Part shown: positions 23,540 to 30,850 of the stretch, in pieces
Layout: the number at the start of each line of letters is the position of its first letter
How positions within the stretch are numbered: position 1 is the first letter of the stretch
Source of the DNA: JBCDBY01 sp039182715
GTDB lineage: Bacteria; Planctomycetota; PLA2
NCBI GenBank assembly: GCA_039182715.1
Contig: JBCDBY010000002.1
Location: 1-47,680 of the forward strand
Length of the DNA stretch: 47,680 nucleotides
Direction of reading: 5' to 3'
The notes under the pieces: model-generated
The model's input: the letters and a program-made list of their open reading frames with translations, nothing else
Databases searched by the model: none
What the model was told of the DNA's origin: nothing
Program-made: the position numbers and the translations under genes

Positions 23540-23748
23540 TGATGCGCTGGTTGCTGACGCTACTCGTGCTGCTCGCGATGGTCACCATCGCGCGCGGCCA
23601 GGGGTGATGACCCGACGTCGGGGATGTCCCCGAGAATGCCCGTCGGGTCGACGGGATCCTGAAAGCCGCTGCCCTTCTGACGACGACCGCCCTGGTCGTG
23701 GGTAGCGCCGTGGTCTACGTGCTGCGGAACCAGGTCAAGGACGAGTAA
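23539..23748 (+). CDS. Small single-pass membrane protein with two consecutive in-frame TGA codons (recoding candidate or pseudogene)
   Basis: Starting at the ATG coupled to the subunit IV stop, the frame encodes a signal peptide (MMRWLLTLLVLLAMVTIARGQG). TGA TGA follows at 23605-23610. The frame then continues as PDVGDVPENARRVDGILKAA, a hydrophobic segment (ALLTTTALVVGSAVVYVL) and RNQVKDE before TAA at 23746. The part after the TGA pair has about 84% G/C at third positions and no ATG, GTG or TTG before its membrane helix, so it reads as the continuation of the same gene. ARRVDGIL followed by a helix recalls the first helix of oxidase subunit II. A 13-bp stem-loop begins right after the second TGA (see 23611-23647). 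It may be a selenoprotein, a recoded gene or a nonsense pseudogene. Confidence 0.6.
23611..23647 (+). promoter_or_regulatory. Stem-loop immediately after tandem TGA, SECIS-like
   Basis: CCCGACG (23611-23617) pairs with CGTCGGG (23641-23647). Directly inside, TCGGGG (23618-23623) pairs with CCCCGA (23628-23633) around loop ATGT. This gives 13 continuous pairs on the 5' side and a 7-base bulge, GAATGCC, on the 3' side. The apical loop is 16 bases after the first TGA, at the short end of the spacing known for bacterial SECIS elements. The loop G is third, or first if the closing pair opens. The hairpin could instead be a transcription attenuator, but no T tract follows. Confidence 0.45.
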
Positions 23749-23953
23749 GGCGAGGGCGCCTCGACATGGCGGTTGAGAGCGCCCCAAGAAGAGACCCCGA
23801 AAGGGGGACTCCAAAAGGGACCCCAAATGGGACCAGGGCCGGCACGATCAGGAAGCCGCCGCCCACCCCGACGATTCCCGTCAACATGCCGACGCCCAGT
23901 CCCGCGAGCGCCCGCGTCCAGCCAGGCTGAACGCCGGCGCCATGATTCTCCAT
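23735..23953 (-). pseudogene. N-terminal fragment of a TauE/SafE-type permease
   Basis: The minus-strand frame from ATG 23953 reads MENHGAGVQPGWTRALAGLG, then VGMLTGIVGVGGGFLIVPAL, which is the first-helix signature of TauE/SafE sulfite-exporter-family permeases. After VPAL the family pattern is lost: the sequence becomes a FGVPFGVP repeat, a Ser/Leu stretch and an Arg/Pro end, and stops after about 72 residues, whereas the family has ~250 residues. The lost part coincides with an imperfect GGGACCCCAAAA-type repeat at 23795-23840. It overlaps the small oxidase-operon protein by 14 bases. A decayed remnant is most likely. Confidence 0.6.
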
Positions 23954-23968
23954 ATGCGTGCGACGCAA

Positions 23969-24099
23969 CGCGCGCTGCCTGCAGGGACGGCGCGCGTCAC
24001 GCGTGCTTCCAGCCAGTTCCAGCGCTGGCTTCGATTCCCTCGAATCTCGTATGGCGGGAGAATTGAACCCGGCTCGGTCATCCCGCTAACTTGAGGCGA
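23969..24099. other. Short intergenic region between the TauE fragment and the TIGR00725 gene
   Basis: No coding frame is supported here. The sequence includes TTCCAGCCAGTTCCAGCGCTGG (repeated CCAG units) and leads to the TIGR00725 start through GCTAACTTGAGGCGA. Divergent promoters for the fragment and the TIGR00725 gene would lie here; no clear -35/-10 pair can be called. Confidence 0.3.
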
Positions 24100-24573
24100 A
24101 TGGCGACGCGACGACGAATCATCGGTGTCCTGGGGGGCATGGGAGACGACGAACGGGCGCGCGCGGTGGGGGGCGCGATCGCCGAGGCGGGCTGCCTGCT
24201 CGCGTGCGGAGGTGGGCTCGGCGTGATGGAGTCGGCGGCCCGCGGGGCTCGGGAGGCGGGCGGCGACGTCATCGGCATTCTGCCGGGCACCGATCCGGAG
24301 TGGGCGAACGAGTACGTCAACATCCCCATCGCGACCGGCCTCGGCGAAGCGCGCAACTGCGTGCTCGCGACCTGCTCCGACGCGGTCGTCTGTCTCGGCT
24401 CGGGGCCGGGCACGCTCAGCGAGGTTGCGTTCGCGCTCAAGCTGGGGCGGCCGGTCTACGCGATCCGCTCGGGGTGGGATGGGATTCCGGGGGTCGTGGT
24501 GCTGGCGGATGTCGGGGCGTTGCGGGGGGTGCTGTCGGCGACGAGAGGGGGAGGGGGCGGAGGCGCGGAGTGA
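24100..24573 (+). CDS. TIGR00725 family SLOG/LOG-like protein
   Basis: This 157-residue Rossmann-fold protein of the SLOG superfamily opens with IIGVLGGMGDDERA and ACGGGLGVMESAARGAREAG. It then has the family motif CLGSGPGTLSEVAFALKLGRPV, related to the PGGxGTxxE motif of LOG/lysine-decarboxylase-like enzymes. Members bind nucleotide-like ligands; LOG proteins release cytokinin-type bases from nucleotides, but TIGR00725 function is not established. The Gly-rich end (RGGGGGGAE) seems to have run into an adjoining GGAGGCGCGGAG-type repeat. ATG 24100 is preferred over TTG 24091. Confidence 0.85.
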   Translation: MATRRRIIGVLGGMGDDERARAVGGAIAEAGCLLACGGGLGVMESAARGAREAGGDVIGILPGTDPEWANEYVNIPIATGLGEARNCVLATCSDAVVCLGSGPGTLSEVAFALKLGRPVYAIRSGWDGIPGVVVLADVGALRGVLSATRGGGGGGAE

Positions 24574-24574
24574 T

Positions 24575-24615
24575 GGCGCGCGGGGGCGCGGAGGCATCGC
24601 GGAGGCGCGGAGATG
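24575..24615 (+). repeat. Degenerate GGAGGCGCGGAG repeat
   Basis: Between the TIGR00725 stop and the end of the DUF493 gene, units such as GGGCGCGGAGGC, TCGCGGAGGC and GCGGAG recur in the same orientation. They resemble the CCACGGAGGCACGGAG element at 12697-12780. The repeat also extends into the last codons of the TIGR00725 gene (24555-24571). Confidence 0.5.
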
Positions 24616-24626
24616 AGAAGCAGGGT

Positions 24627-24941
24627 CTACAGGACGACTTTGACTGCCTCGTCCGCCTTGAGCTTGCGGAAGAGGTCGTCGCGGTGGGCCTGGTCGTCGA
24701 CGGTTACGCGCAGGTGCAGCGAGACGTAGCGGCCGGTGGCGCTTTCGTTCGACGGCGCGAGCGTGTACGCGCGTTCGCCCAGCAGGTCCTCGACCAGTTG
24801 CCGGATCAGCTTTTCGTGGGTGCCGATGATGCGGTAGCCCCACTCCGTCGGATAGGTGATCTCGAGTTCCGGCACGACCGCATCGTACGACGCGTCCTCT
24901 GCCCCCGGTAGAGGTTCTGCGGCGCTCGACCGGCCTCGCAC
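24627..24941 (-). CDS. DUF493 (YbeD-like) protein
   Basis: The 104-residue protein contains the DUF493 pattern: LEITYPTEWGYRIIGTHEKL, VEDLLGERAYTLAPSNES, then YVSLHLRVTVDDQAHRDDLF and a terminal KADEAVKVVL. YbeD has an ACT-like ferredoxin fold and is thought to be a regulatory ligand-binding protein; function here is unknown. The GTG start directly follows the glycosyltransferase stop (TGAGTG), so the two are probably co-transcribed and coupled. The N-terminal ~18 residues are not conserved-looking, so a later start is possible. Confidence 0.85.
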   Translation of the reverse strand: MRGRSSAAEPLPGAEDASYDAVVPELEITYPTEWGYRIIGTHEKLIRQLVEDLLGERAYTLAPSNESATGRYVSLHLRVTVDDQAHRDDLFRKLKADEAVKVVL

Positions 24942-27404
24942 TCACGGCCGGTCGGGAAGCGTCTCCGTCAGGCCCAGCTCCGCGCGCACCAGCTCGCGCG
25001 CGGTCGACCGTGCGCTCATGATCGGCTCCGCGGCGGCGCGCTCGCCCCAGAGGATCTCGAGGCTCGCCGCCCAGGATCGGTGCCGCGCCGTTTCCAGGCC
25101 GCGAGCGACCATCGCGCGCCGCCCCTCCTCGTCGCGATAGATCCTCTCCATGGCGTCCGCGAACGCCTCGGCGCCGGACCGATCCACCACGATGCCCGAC
25201 TCGCGCTCCTGGACGATGCCGCGCGGCCCGCCGGAGCCGGTCACCACGGCGGGGAGCCCGCAGGCGTGCGCCTCGATGATCACGTTGCCCAACGTGTCCG
25301 TGCGCGACGGGAAGACGAACAGATCCGACGAAGCGTACGCTTCGGCCAGCTCGAAGCCGCGCAGGTAGCCGGTGAAGTGCAGGCCGGGCGTCTTGTACTG
25401 CCTCGCCCACGCGGCGCGGCTCGGTCCGTCGCCGACGATCGCCAGGTTCGCCTTCACGCCGCGCTGGTGCAGCAGCTCGAATGCGTCGAGCAGGACCGGC
25501 AGCCCCTTCTCGCGGCTCACGCGGCCGACATAGAGGAAGGTGAACGGGTCGTCGAGTCCGCGCGAGGACCAGAAGTCCGGGCGGCGGCGGCCGGTGTGGA
25601 AGAGCGTCGGGTCGATGCCCGCCGGCAGCACCTTGAGCTTGCGCGCCGCGTAGCCGCGCGTGAGCAGCTGGCGCCGCGAGTGCTCGCTCCGCACGAAGAC
25701 CGTGTCGAGCTGCTTGTAGAACCAGTCCACGTAGCGCTGTGTCGCGGCGGCGACCGCGGTGTCCTCGGTGAGGCGCGCCACGTAGGCGGGGAAGTCGGTG
25801 TGGTAGATGCCGCAGGTCTTGATGCCGGTGGTGTGCGCGGCGGCGAGACCGGTGAGGCCGAGCGGGCCCGGCGTCGAGAGGATCAGCTCCTCGATGTCCT
25901 CGCGCTCGACGTACTCCATGATCTCGAGGAAGGGCGGGAAGGCGAGCGTCTGGTCCTCGTACTCCGGCATCGGGAAGGTGCCGACCGGCGGGAAGTTGAC
26001 CACGCCGTCTTCGCTCGGGTTTTCGGGCAGCGAGGTGATCACGCGCATCGGCAGGCCCGCGTCGCGCGCCTCGTTCGTGAGGCGGCGAATCGTGCGGGCG
26101 ACGCCGTTGACGTCGGTGAACGTGTCGGTCAGCCACGCCTTGCCGCCCTTGCGTGCGGTCGCGCCGCCGATCGCCGGGTAGCGCTCCTCCAGCTCGCGCA
26201 GCAGCGGTTCGTCCTTGTGGTGCGCGTTGAAGGAGGCGAAGTAGGGCGCGATCGAGAGCCCGACCGGCGCCATCGAGGCGATCGTCTGCAGGCTGTCGAT
26301 CAGACGGCCCTCCGTCGCGTAGCGCTGGAAGCGGCGCATGCTCTCGTAGCCGAGCAGGTGGGTGATGCGGCAGGCGATCTCGAAGGTGCGACGGTCCCCG
26401 CGCGCGTCGTGGCCCTTGTCCTCGCCGAACAGGTTCTCGAGCTCGCGCAGCAGGACCTGGTCGGCGCGCCGGCGGCGCAGCATGCGACCGGCCCAGAGCT
26501 TCAGGCGCAGTTTCAGCGACGCGGGCCGGGTCGGCGCGCCCGCGAGCCGCGCGAACATGGCGCTCAACACGCCGGAGCCGCCCTGGAAGCGCGCCGCGTA
26601 GTAGCTGTAGGCGATCGAGCAGAGGCTGCGCGCGAGCTGCAGGCTGCTGCCGCGCGTGCCCGCCATGGCGTGGCGGCCGGCGCGCAGGTGGTCGAGGAAC
26701 TCGTCGACCGTCTCGGCCGGCGGGGTGACCGTATGCGCCGAGGCGACGTAGAGGCCGCTGTGGTCGTCGCTGCCGCCGGTGAGCGACTTCTCCCAGGGTC
26801 TCTCACCGACCGGGGCGATGCCGTGATCCTCGGCGAGGCGCCCGATGTCCTGCTCGGTGAGCTGGTCGAGCAGCGCCTCGAAGACCGCACCGTTGCGGCG
26901 GCCGTGCATGCCGTTGATCCCCTCGAACGTGTTGAAGAGCAGCAGCAGCTTCTCGACGTGGTCGGCCGTGAGCAGATCGTTGACGCGGTAGAGCGGGTGC
27001 GCGACCGACGTCGGGATGTCGTTCTCGATGACGTAGCGGCGGAATTCGTAGATGTCCGAGCGCACCTCCTGGATGTCCCGGAACTGCGCCTCGGTAATGC
27101 CGTTCACGAGGATGTGCACCTTCGCACCGTCCTCGGGGAAGTAGGTGGTCACCTCGTTGGAAATGAAGGTGTCCGGAAGGTGGGCGATCTCCAGCGCGCC
27201 GTCGATGCGGTTGTGGTCGGATATCGTGACGAAGCGCATGCCGCGCTCCTTCGCGGCCCGGTACAGATCCAGCGGCTCGACGAACGACTCCGGCGCCCCG
27301 ATGCGCCGCAGCCACCACTCGCTGGGACGATCCGAGTACTTGGTGTGGATGTGCAGGTCCGCGCGCGCGGGTCCACCTTCGTTGGGAGAGATCATGCCCT
27401 TCAT
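24942..27404 (-). CDS. PHP-domain / glycosyltransferase family 4 fusion protein
   Basis: This 820-residue fusion begins with a PHP metal-dependent phosphoesterase domain (about 15-245). It contains ADLHIH (His18, His20), ISDHNRIDG (Asp63, His64), TSVAHPLY and GGSDDHSGL. A helical middle region (~250-380) resembles no family I know. The C-terminal half (~385-790) is a GT-B retaining glycosyltransferase with FLYVGRVSREKGLPVLLDAF, ANLAIVGDGPSR and RTDTLGNVIIEAHACGLPAV; the first acidic residue of the usual E-x7-E is Asp. It may both make and edit a sugar-phosphate or glycolipid, but this is inference. Starts at 27404 and 27395 are both possible. DUF493 is coupled downstream. Confidence 0.88.
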   Translation of the reverse strand: MKGMISPNEGGPARADLHIHTKYSDRPSEWWLRRIGAPESFVEPLDLYRAAKERGMRFVTISDHNRIDGALEIAHLPDTFISNEVTTYFPEDGAKVHILVNGITEAQFRDIQEVRSDIYEFRRYVIENDIPTSVAHPLYRVNDLLTADHVEKLLLLFNTFEGINGMHGRRNGAVFEALLDQLTEQDIGRLAEDHGIAPVGERPWEKSLTGGSDDHSGLYVASAHTVTPPAETVDEFLDHLRAGRHAMAGTRGSSLQLARSLCSIAYSYYAARFQGGSGVLSAMFARLAGAPTRPASLKLRLKLWAGRMLRRRRADQVLLRELENLFGEDKGHDARGDRRTFEIACRITHLLGYESMRRFQRYATEGRLIDSLQTIASMAPVGLSIAPYFASFNAHHKDEPLLRELEERYPAIGGATARKGGKAWLTDTFTDVNGVARTIRRLTNEARDAGLPMRVITSLPENPSEDGVVNFPPVGTFPMPEYEDQTLAFPPFLEIMEYVEREDIEELILSTPGPLGLTGLAAAHTTGIKTCGIYHTDFPAYVARLTEDTAVAAATQRYVDWFYKQLDTVFVRSEHSRRQLLTRGYAARKLKVLPAGIDPTLFHTGRRRPDFWSSRGLDDPFTFLYVGRVSREKGLPVLLDAFELLHQRGVKANLAIVGDGPSRAAWARQYKTPGLHFTGYLRGFELAEAYASSDLFVFPSRTDTLGNVIIEAHACGLPAVVTGSGGPRGIVQERESGIVVDRSGAEAFADAMERIYRDEEGRRAMVARGLETARHRSWAASLEILWGERAAAEPIMSARSTARELVRAELGLTETLPDRP

Positions 27405-27549
27405 CTCGGTGACAAAGGTGTGGTGAAGAGCAGCCGCGCGTGAATTCCCGGTATAACCGCGTGCTCGTCGCGTCGATGCCCCGCGCCGTGCGGGATTCCA
27501 CGCGATGACGATCGCGTAAGCGAACGATGAAGAGTGGGCGAAGGCGGAC
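27405..27549. promoter_or_regulatory. Divergent promoter region between the PHP-GT gene and truC
   Basis: These 145 bases separate two diverging genes and contain no supported gene. A TATAAC box at 27451-27456 (GGTATAACC) is the best -10 candidate, but no matching -35 is clear. GACGATCGCGTAAGCG and GATGACGATCGCG give short local repeats. The truC ribosome-binding site would be AAGGCGG just before 27550. Confidence 0.35.
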
Positions 27550-28179
27550 TTGCCATTGGATGCGCTGACGGTTCTCCATCAGGACGACGAGTGCGTCGCC
27601 GTCGACAAGCCGCCCGGGCTTCTGGTGCACCGCACGCACCAGGCCCCGGACCGCGTCGTCGTGCTTCAGATGCTCCGCGACCAGATCGGCCGCCACATCT
27701 ATCCGGTGCATCGGCTCGACCGGCCCGCTTCGGGCGTGCTCGTCTTCGGGCTCTCCCCGGAAGGGGCTCGCCGCGTCCAGGAGCAGCTCGCCGTCGCGAA
27801 CAAGGAGTACCTCGTCTTCGTGCGCGGCGAGACGCCGGTCGCGTTCGAGAGCGATCGCCCGCTCAAGAGCGAGCGCGGCGTGCCGCAGGAGGCCTACAGC
27901 GAGTTTCGGCGACTCGCGGTGGTGCGCGGGTTCTCGCTGCTGCGCGTGCGCATCCGGACGGGCCGCCGCCACCAGATCCGACGCCATCTCTCCCACCTCG
28001 GCCACCAGATCGTCGGCGACTCGCAGCACGGCAAGGGCCGCATCAACCGCTGGCTTCGGGACGACTACGGGCTGCCCCGGATGTTTCTCCACGCGCGTCG
28101 GCTGACGTTGGGTGAACTCACCCTGCGCGCGAGGTTTCCTGACGACCTGCGGTCGTTTCTGCGACGATTCCGCGCGTGA
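27550..28179 (+). CDS. truC: tRNA pseudouridine(65) synthase TruC-like (RluA family)
   Basis: The 209-residue RluA-family enzyme has DDECVAVDKPPGLLVHRT near the N-terminus, then HRLDRPASGVLVFG carrying the catalytic Asp. RIRTGRRHQIRRHLSHLGHQIVGDSQHG follows, including the family's arginine-rich motif and the His-Gly segment. The single-domain length without an S4 domain and the DDYGLPRMFLHARRL region fit TruC, which modifies U65 of tRNA. RluA-type rRNA specificity cannot be excluded. The start is TTG 27550, with TTG 27556 also possible. The barrel protein gene overlaps its end (GTGA). Confidence 0.88.
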   Translation: MPLDALTVLHQDDECVAVDKPPGLLVHRTHQAPDRVVVLQMLRDQIGRHIYPVHRLDRPASGVLVFGLSPEGARRVQEQLAVANKEYLVFVRGETPVAFESDRPLKSERGVPQEAYSEFRRLAVVRGFSLLRVRIRTGRRHQIRRHLSHLGHQIVGDSQHGKGRINRWLRDDYGLPRMFLHARRLTLGELTLRARFPDDLRSFLRRFRA

Positions 28180-28931
28180 TCGTTCTGCTGCTTGCCCTCT
28201 TGCCGATGGCCGAGACGCGCGAGGAGGCGGTCGAAGCGGTCGCGCAGGAGGGCGCGCCCCGGGACTGGGACGTCGGCCTGACGATCTACGGCTGGCTCAT
28301 CGGGTTCGACGTGGAGGTCGACGGCGAGCGCATCCAGGCCGACTTCGGCGACGTGCTCGAGTACGTGAACGCCGGCGGCATGTTTCGCCTCACCGGTCGC
28401 TGGAAGCGCTGGACCGGGTATGTCGACTACCTCTTCGCCGACCTCGGCGACTCCGGCGCGATCGGGCCGGGCAGCGGCCGCATCGACATCGATCAACACA
28501 ACATCGACTTCCGCATCGGGTACATCGTGTACCGGGACGAAGGGGCGCCGGGCGTCGACGTCATCGTCGAAGCGGGTGGGCGATGGTGGTACACGAAGAC
28601 CGCGGTGACCATCGAGTTCCCGCCGCTGCTGCCCGGGCGGCCCGGCATCCGCGAGGAGTTCCGCGACACGAGCCAGTGGTTCGACCTGCTCGTCGGCGTG
28701 CGCGTGCGATGGCGACTGGCGGAGTGGCTGGTCTTCAGCGCGCACGCCAACGTCGGCGGGTTCGGGCTCGGGGAGTCGTCCGACTACGCCTGGGACGTGG
28801 GCTTCGTCTTCAATATCCGGCTGGCCCGGTACCTGTCGCTTCCGATCGGATACCGCGCGCTGCAGTACGAGCGCAACGAGATCAAGAACACCCTGCAGGG
28901 CCCGATCATCGGGATCTCGATCGTCTTCTGA
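28176..28931 (+). CDS. Outer-membrane beta-barrel protein
   Basis: This is a 251-residue protein with a short signal (MIVLLLALLPMAETR) and then alternating strands with aromatic girdles: WDVGLTIYGWLIGFDVEV, GMFRLTGRWKRWTGYVDYLF, NIDFRIGYIVYRDE, VIVEAGGRWWYTKTAV, WFDLLVGVRVRWRLAEWLVF and DVGFVFNIRL. The last strand ends in GIISIVF, with a terminal Phe as in barrel substrates of BamA. The EYVNAGGMF context resembles small porin-like proteins of planctomycetes. Ligand unknown. The GTG start overlaps the truC stop, and the stop abuts the convergent hydrolase gene. Confidence 0.75.
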   Translation: MIVLLLALLPMAETREEAVEAVAQEGAPRDWDVGLTIYGWLIGFDVEVDGERIQADFGDVLEYVNAGGMFRLTGRWKRWTGYVDYLFADLGDSGAIGPGSGRIDIDQHNIDFRIGYIVYRDEGAPGVDVIVEAGGRWWYTKTAVTIEFPPLLPGRPGIREEFRDTSQWFDLLVGVRVRWRLAEWLVFSAHANVGGFGLGESSDYAWDVGFVFNIRLARYLSLPIGYRALQYERNEIKNTLQGPIIGISIVF

Positions 28932-30833
28932 CTACTTCCGGTCGCGCACCGCGTCCGGCTTCTCCAGCCGCGGATGGTTCCGGTCGAACTCCTCGAGGTG
29001 CAGCAGCAGGATTCGCTCGGTCTCCCGCGCCGCGGCGGGCGTGTGCTGCACGCTGTGGCCCGACTTGAAGATCACCTCGGAGGCGGCGCCGGGGACGTGC
29101 GAGCTGCGATACGGCACGAAGCCGTCGGTCCCGTCCTTGAGCCCCGGTCCGCGCTGGTCGCCCATGATCGAGTGGAACGTCACGCCCTCGACGATCGGCA
29201 GATCCGCCATCGCGATCAGCAGCTTGTTGTCCTCCTGCAGCGCCTGCACGCTGGTGAGCTGCTTGAGCTTGCGGAACTCCGGCTTGGCTTGCCGGCGAAT
29301 GCGCACTTCCTGGCCGGTCATGCGCGACGGGAGCTTCAGCAGCCCCGACGCCCACTGCGCGATGCCGAGCTTCGCCTGCGGTGATCCGCGGTGCGGCGTC
29401 GCATAGAAAATGACGCGGCTTGCGAACGGCACCGGCTCGAACATGAGCGCCGCGCGCAGCTCCTGCTTGTCCTCCTCCGGCAGGTCAAGCTCCTCCAGCG
29501 GCTTGTCGAACGCGACGTCGTAGATCTTCGTGCCCGGGTCGACCACCAGCGAACGCGTGAGGATGCCGCCCATGGAGTGGCCACAGATCACCGTGTTGCG
29601 GTCGATCTTGTCGTTCTTGTTGGGGTCCAGCAGGTCGTAGGCCTGCGTCAGCGCGTCGCGGAGCTGCGCGGCCGAGTAGAAGACCGGCTGCGCGGTGGGA
29701 TAGAACCAGAACGCGAACTGGTAGCGCGTCCGGATCGTCTCGTTCTCCATCAGGTCGGTGTAGAGCGGAAGCCACGTGAGCGGGTCCGACGCGAGACCGT
29801 GGACCATCAGGATCATGATCTTGTCGGGATCGTAGGGCTGGAACATGTAGAGCCCACCGCGGTCCTGGAACTCATCGCCGCGGAAGAGCGCGCGAATGCC
29901 GATGTCCTGCTCCTTGCCGGTCAGGACGGCCGCAATGGGCGTGACGTAGTCGATCTCCAGCGGCACGCGCACGCCCTCGATCTCGACCGCGACCGTCTTC
30001 GTCGGGTCGAGGATCTCGATGATCATGTCGGGCTGTTCCTCGTCGAGGACCGAAGTCCCGTCCGGGAAGCGCACGATGGTCGTCGCCGGGAACGCCAGGT
30101 CGGGCGGCAGGTAGCGGAACTTGTTCGCGTCCATGCCCTCGAGGGCGGCCTGCCGGTTCCAGGACCGGCGCAGGATGCAGGGCACGCCGAAGCCGCGCCG
30201 GTTGTCCGGCGGCGGGAGCCCTTCGACGACGAAGTCGTACGCGACGCTCAGGTCGTCGAACTCGTCGATGCCCCACTGCATCTCGTTGAGCCCGATCTTG
30301 AGGCCCGACTCCCCGCCGTACCACTTCACGACCCGGCTGTTGATCTCCCTTTCGCTGTCGACCCTCGAGACGCGCACCAGATCCGCGAGCGCGGTGGTGT
30401 AGAGGTCGTTCGCCCAGCGGAACTGGGCGTCGAACGCCTGCGGCCGCGGCTCCAGCTTGGGATCGAACAGATAGGCGTAGCTGTAGCGGATCGTCGTGTT
30501 CAGCGCCATGCGCTCGACTTCGGTCCACTTGCGCGATTGCAGATAGGCGAGCTCCGCGATGGCGACCGCGAGACTGCGGTCCCGCGTCTCCTTCATCTCC
30601 GCCTCGAGGATCTTCATCGCCCCGATCGGGTCATTCCTGTACGTCTCGAGCAGGGAGCGCCGGCGCAGGATGTTGCGCGTGACCTCGCTGACGTCGGGGG
30701 TCGTGAGGATGCTCCGGCGCGATCGCTCCAGCCAGGTTTCCTTGTCCTGCTTGATGACGCCGATCGTCGAGCATCCGGCGAGCAGGACGAGCAGCCAGAC
30801 GGACGGGAATAGGCGGCGCGCCACGGCGTTCAT
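28932..30833 (-). CDS. Alpha/beta hydrolase lipoprotein, copy 1 of a tandem pair
   Basis: This 633-residue protein has a lipoprotein signal (VLLAGCSTIG; Cys in LAGC). An N-terminal helical domain follows (about 30-200) with YSYAYLFDPKLEP and FDAQFRWANDLYTTALADL. The C-terminal alpha/beta hydrolase domain (about 370-610) has ILMVHGLASDPLTWLPLYTD, the nucleophile elbow CGHSMGG, VIFYATPHRGSP, an acidic residue near DGTDGFVPY and the catalytic His in SGHSVQHTP. It is a membrane-anchored esterase or lipase of unknown substrate. Copy 2, encoded just upstream, shares these motifs throughout and clearly arose by duplication. Confidence 0.87.
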   Translation of the reverse strand: MNAVARRLFPSVWLLVLLAGCSTIGVIKQDKETWLERSRRSILTTPDVSEVTRNILRRRSLLETYRNDPIGAMKILEAEMKETRDRSLAVAIAELAYLQSRKWTEVERMALNTTIRYSYAYLFDPKLEPRPQAFDAQFRWANDLYTTALADLVRVSRVDSEREINSRVVKWYGGESGLKIGLNEMQWGIDEFDDLSVAYDFVVEGLPPPDNRRGFGVPCILRRSWNRQAALEGMDANKFRYLPPDLAFPATTIVRFPDGTSVLDEEQPDMIIEILDPTKTVAVEIEGVRVPLEIDYVTPIAAVLTGKEQDIGIRALFRGDEFQDRGGLYMFQPYDPDKIMILMVHGLASDPLTWLPLYTDLMENETIRTRYQFAFWFYPTAQPVFYSAAQLRDALTQAYDLLDPNKNDKIDRNTVICGHSMGGILTRSLVVDPGTKIYDVAFDKPLEELDLPEEDKQELRAALMFEPVPFASRVIFYATPHRGSPQAKLGIAQWASGLLKLPSRMTGQEVRIRRQAKPEFRKLKQLTSVQALQEDNKLLIAMADLPIVEGVTFHSIMGDQRGPGLKDGTDGFVPYRSSHVPGAASEVIFKSGHSVQHTPAAARETERILLLHLEEFDRNHPRLEKPDAVRDRK

Positions 30834-30850
30834 GGCGCCATGGTACCGAC

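Noticed and set aside
23607..23705. ATG inside TGATGA that could restart translation (MTRRRGCPREC...)
   Set aside because: That frame has poor third-position G/C and an odd Arg/Pro/Cys composition, unlike the frame that continues through the TGA pair.
24600..27443. Plus-strand open frames opposite the PHP-glycosyltransferase gene
   Set aside because: They show no domain and the typical shadow composition of a high-GC coding strand.
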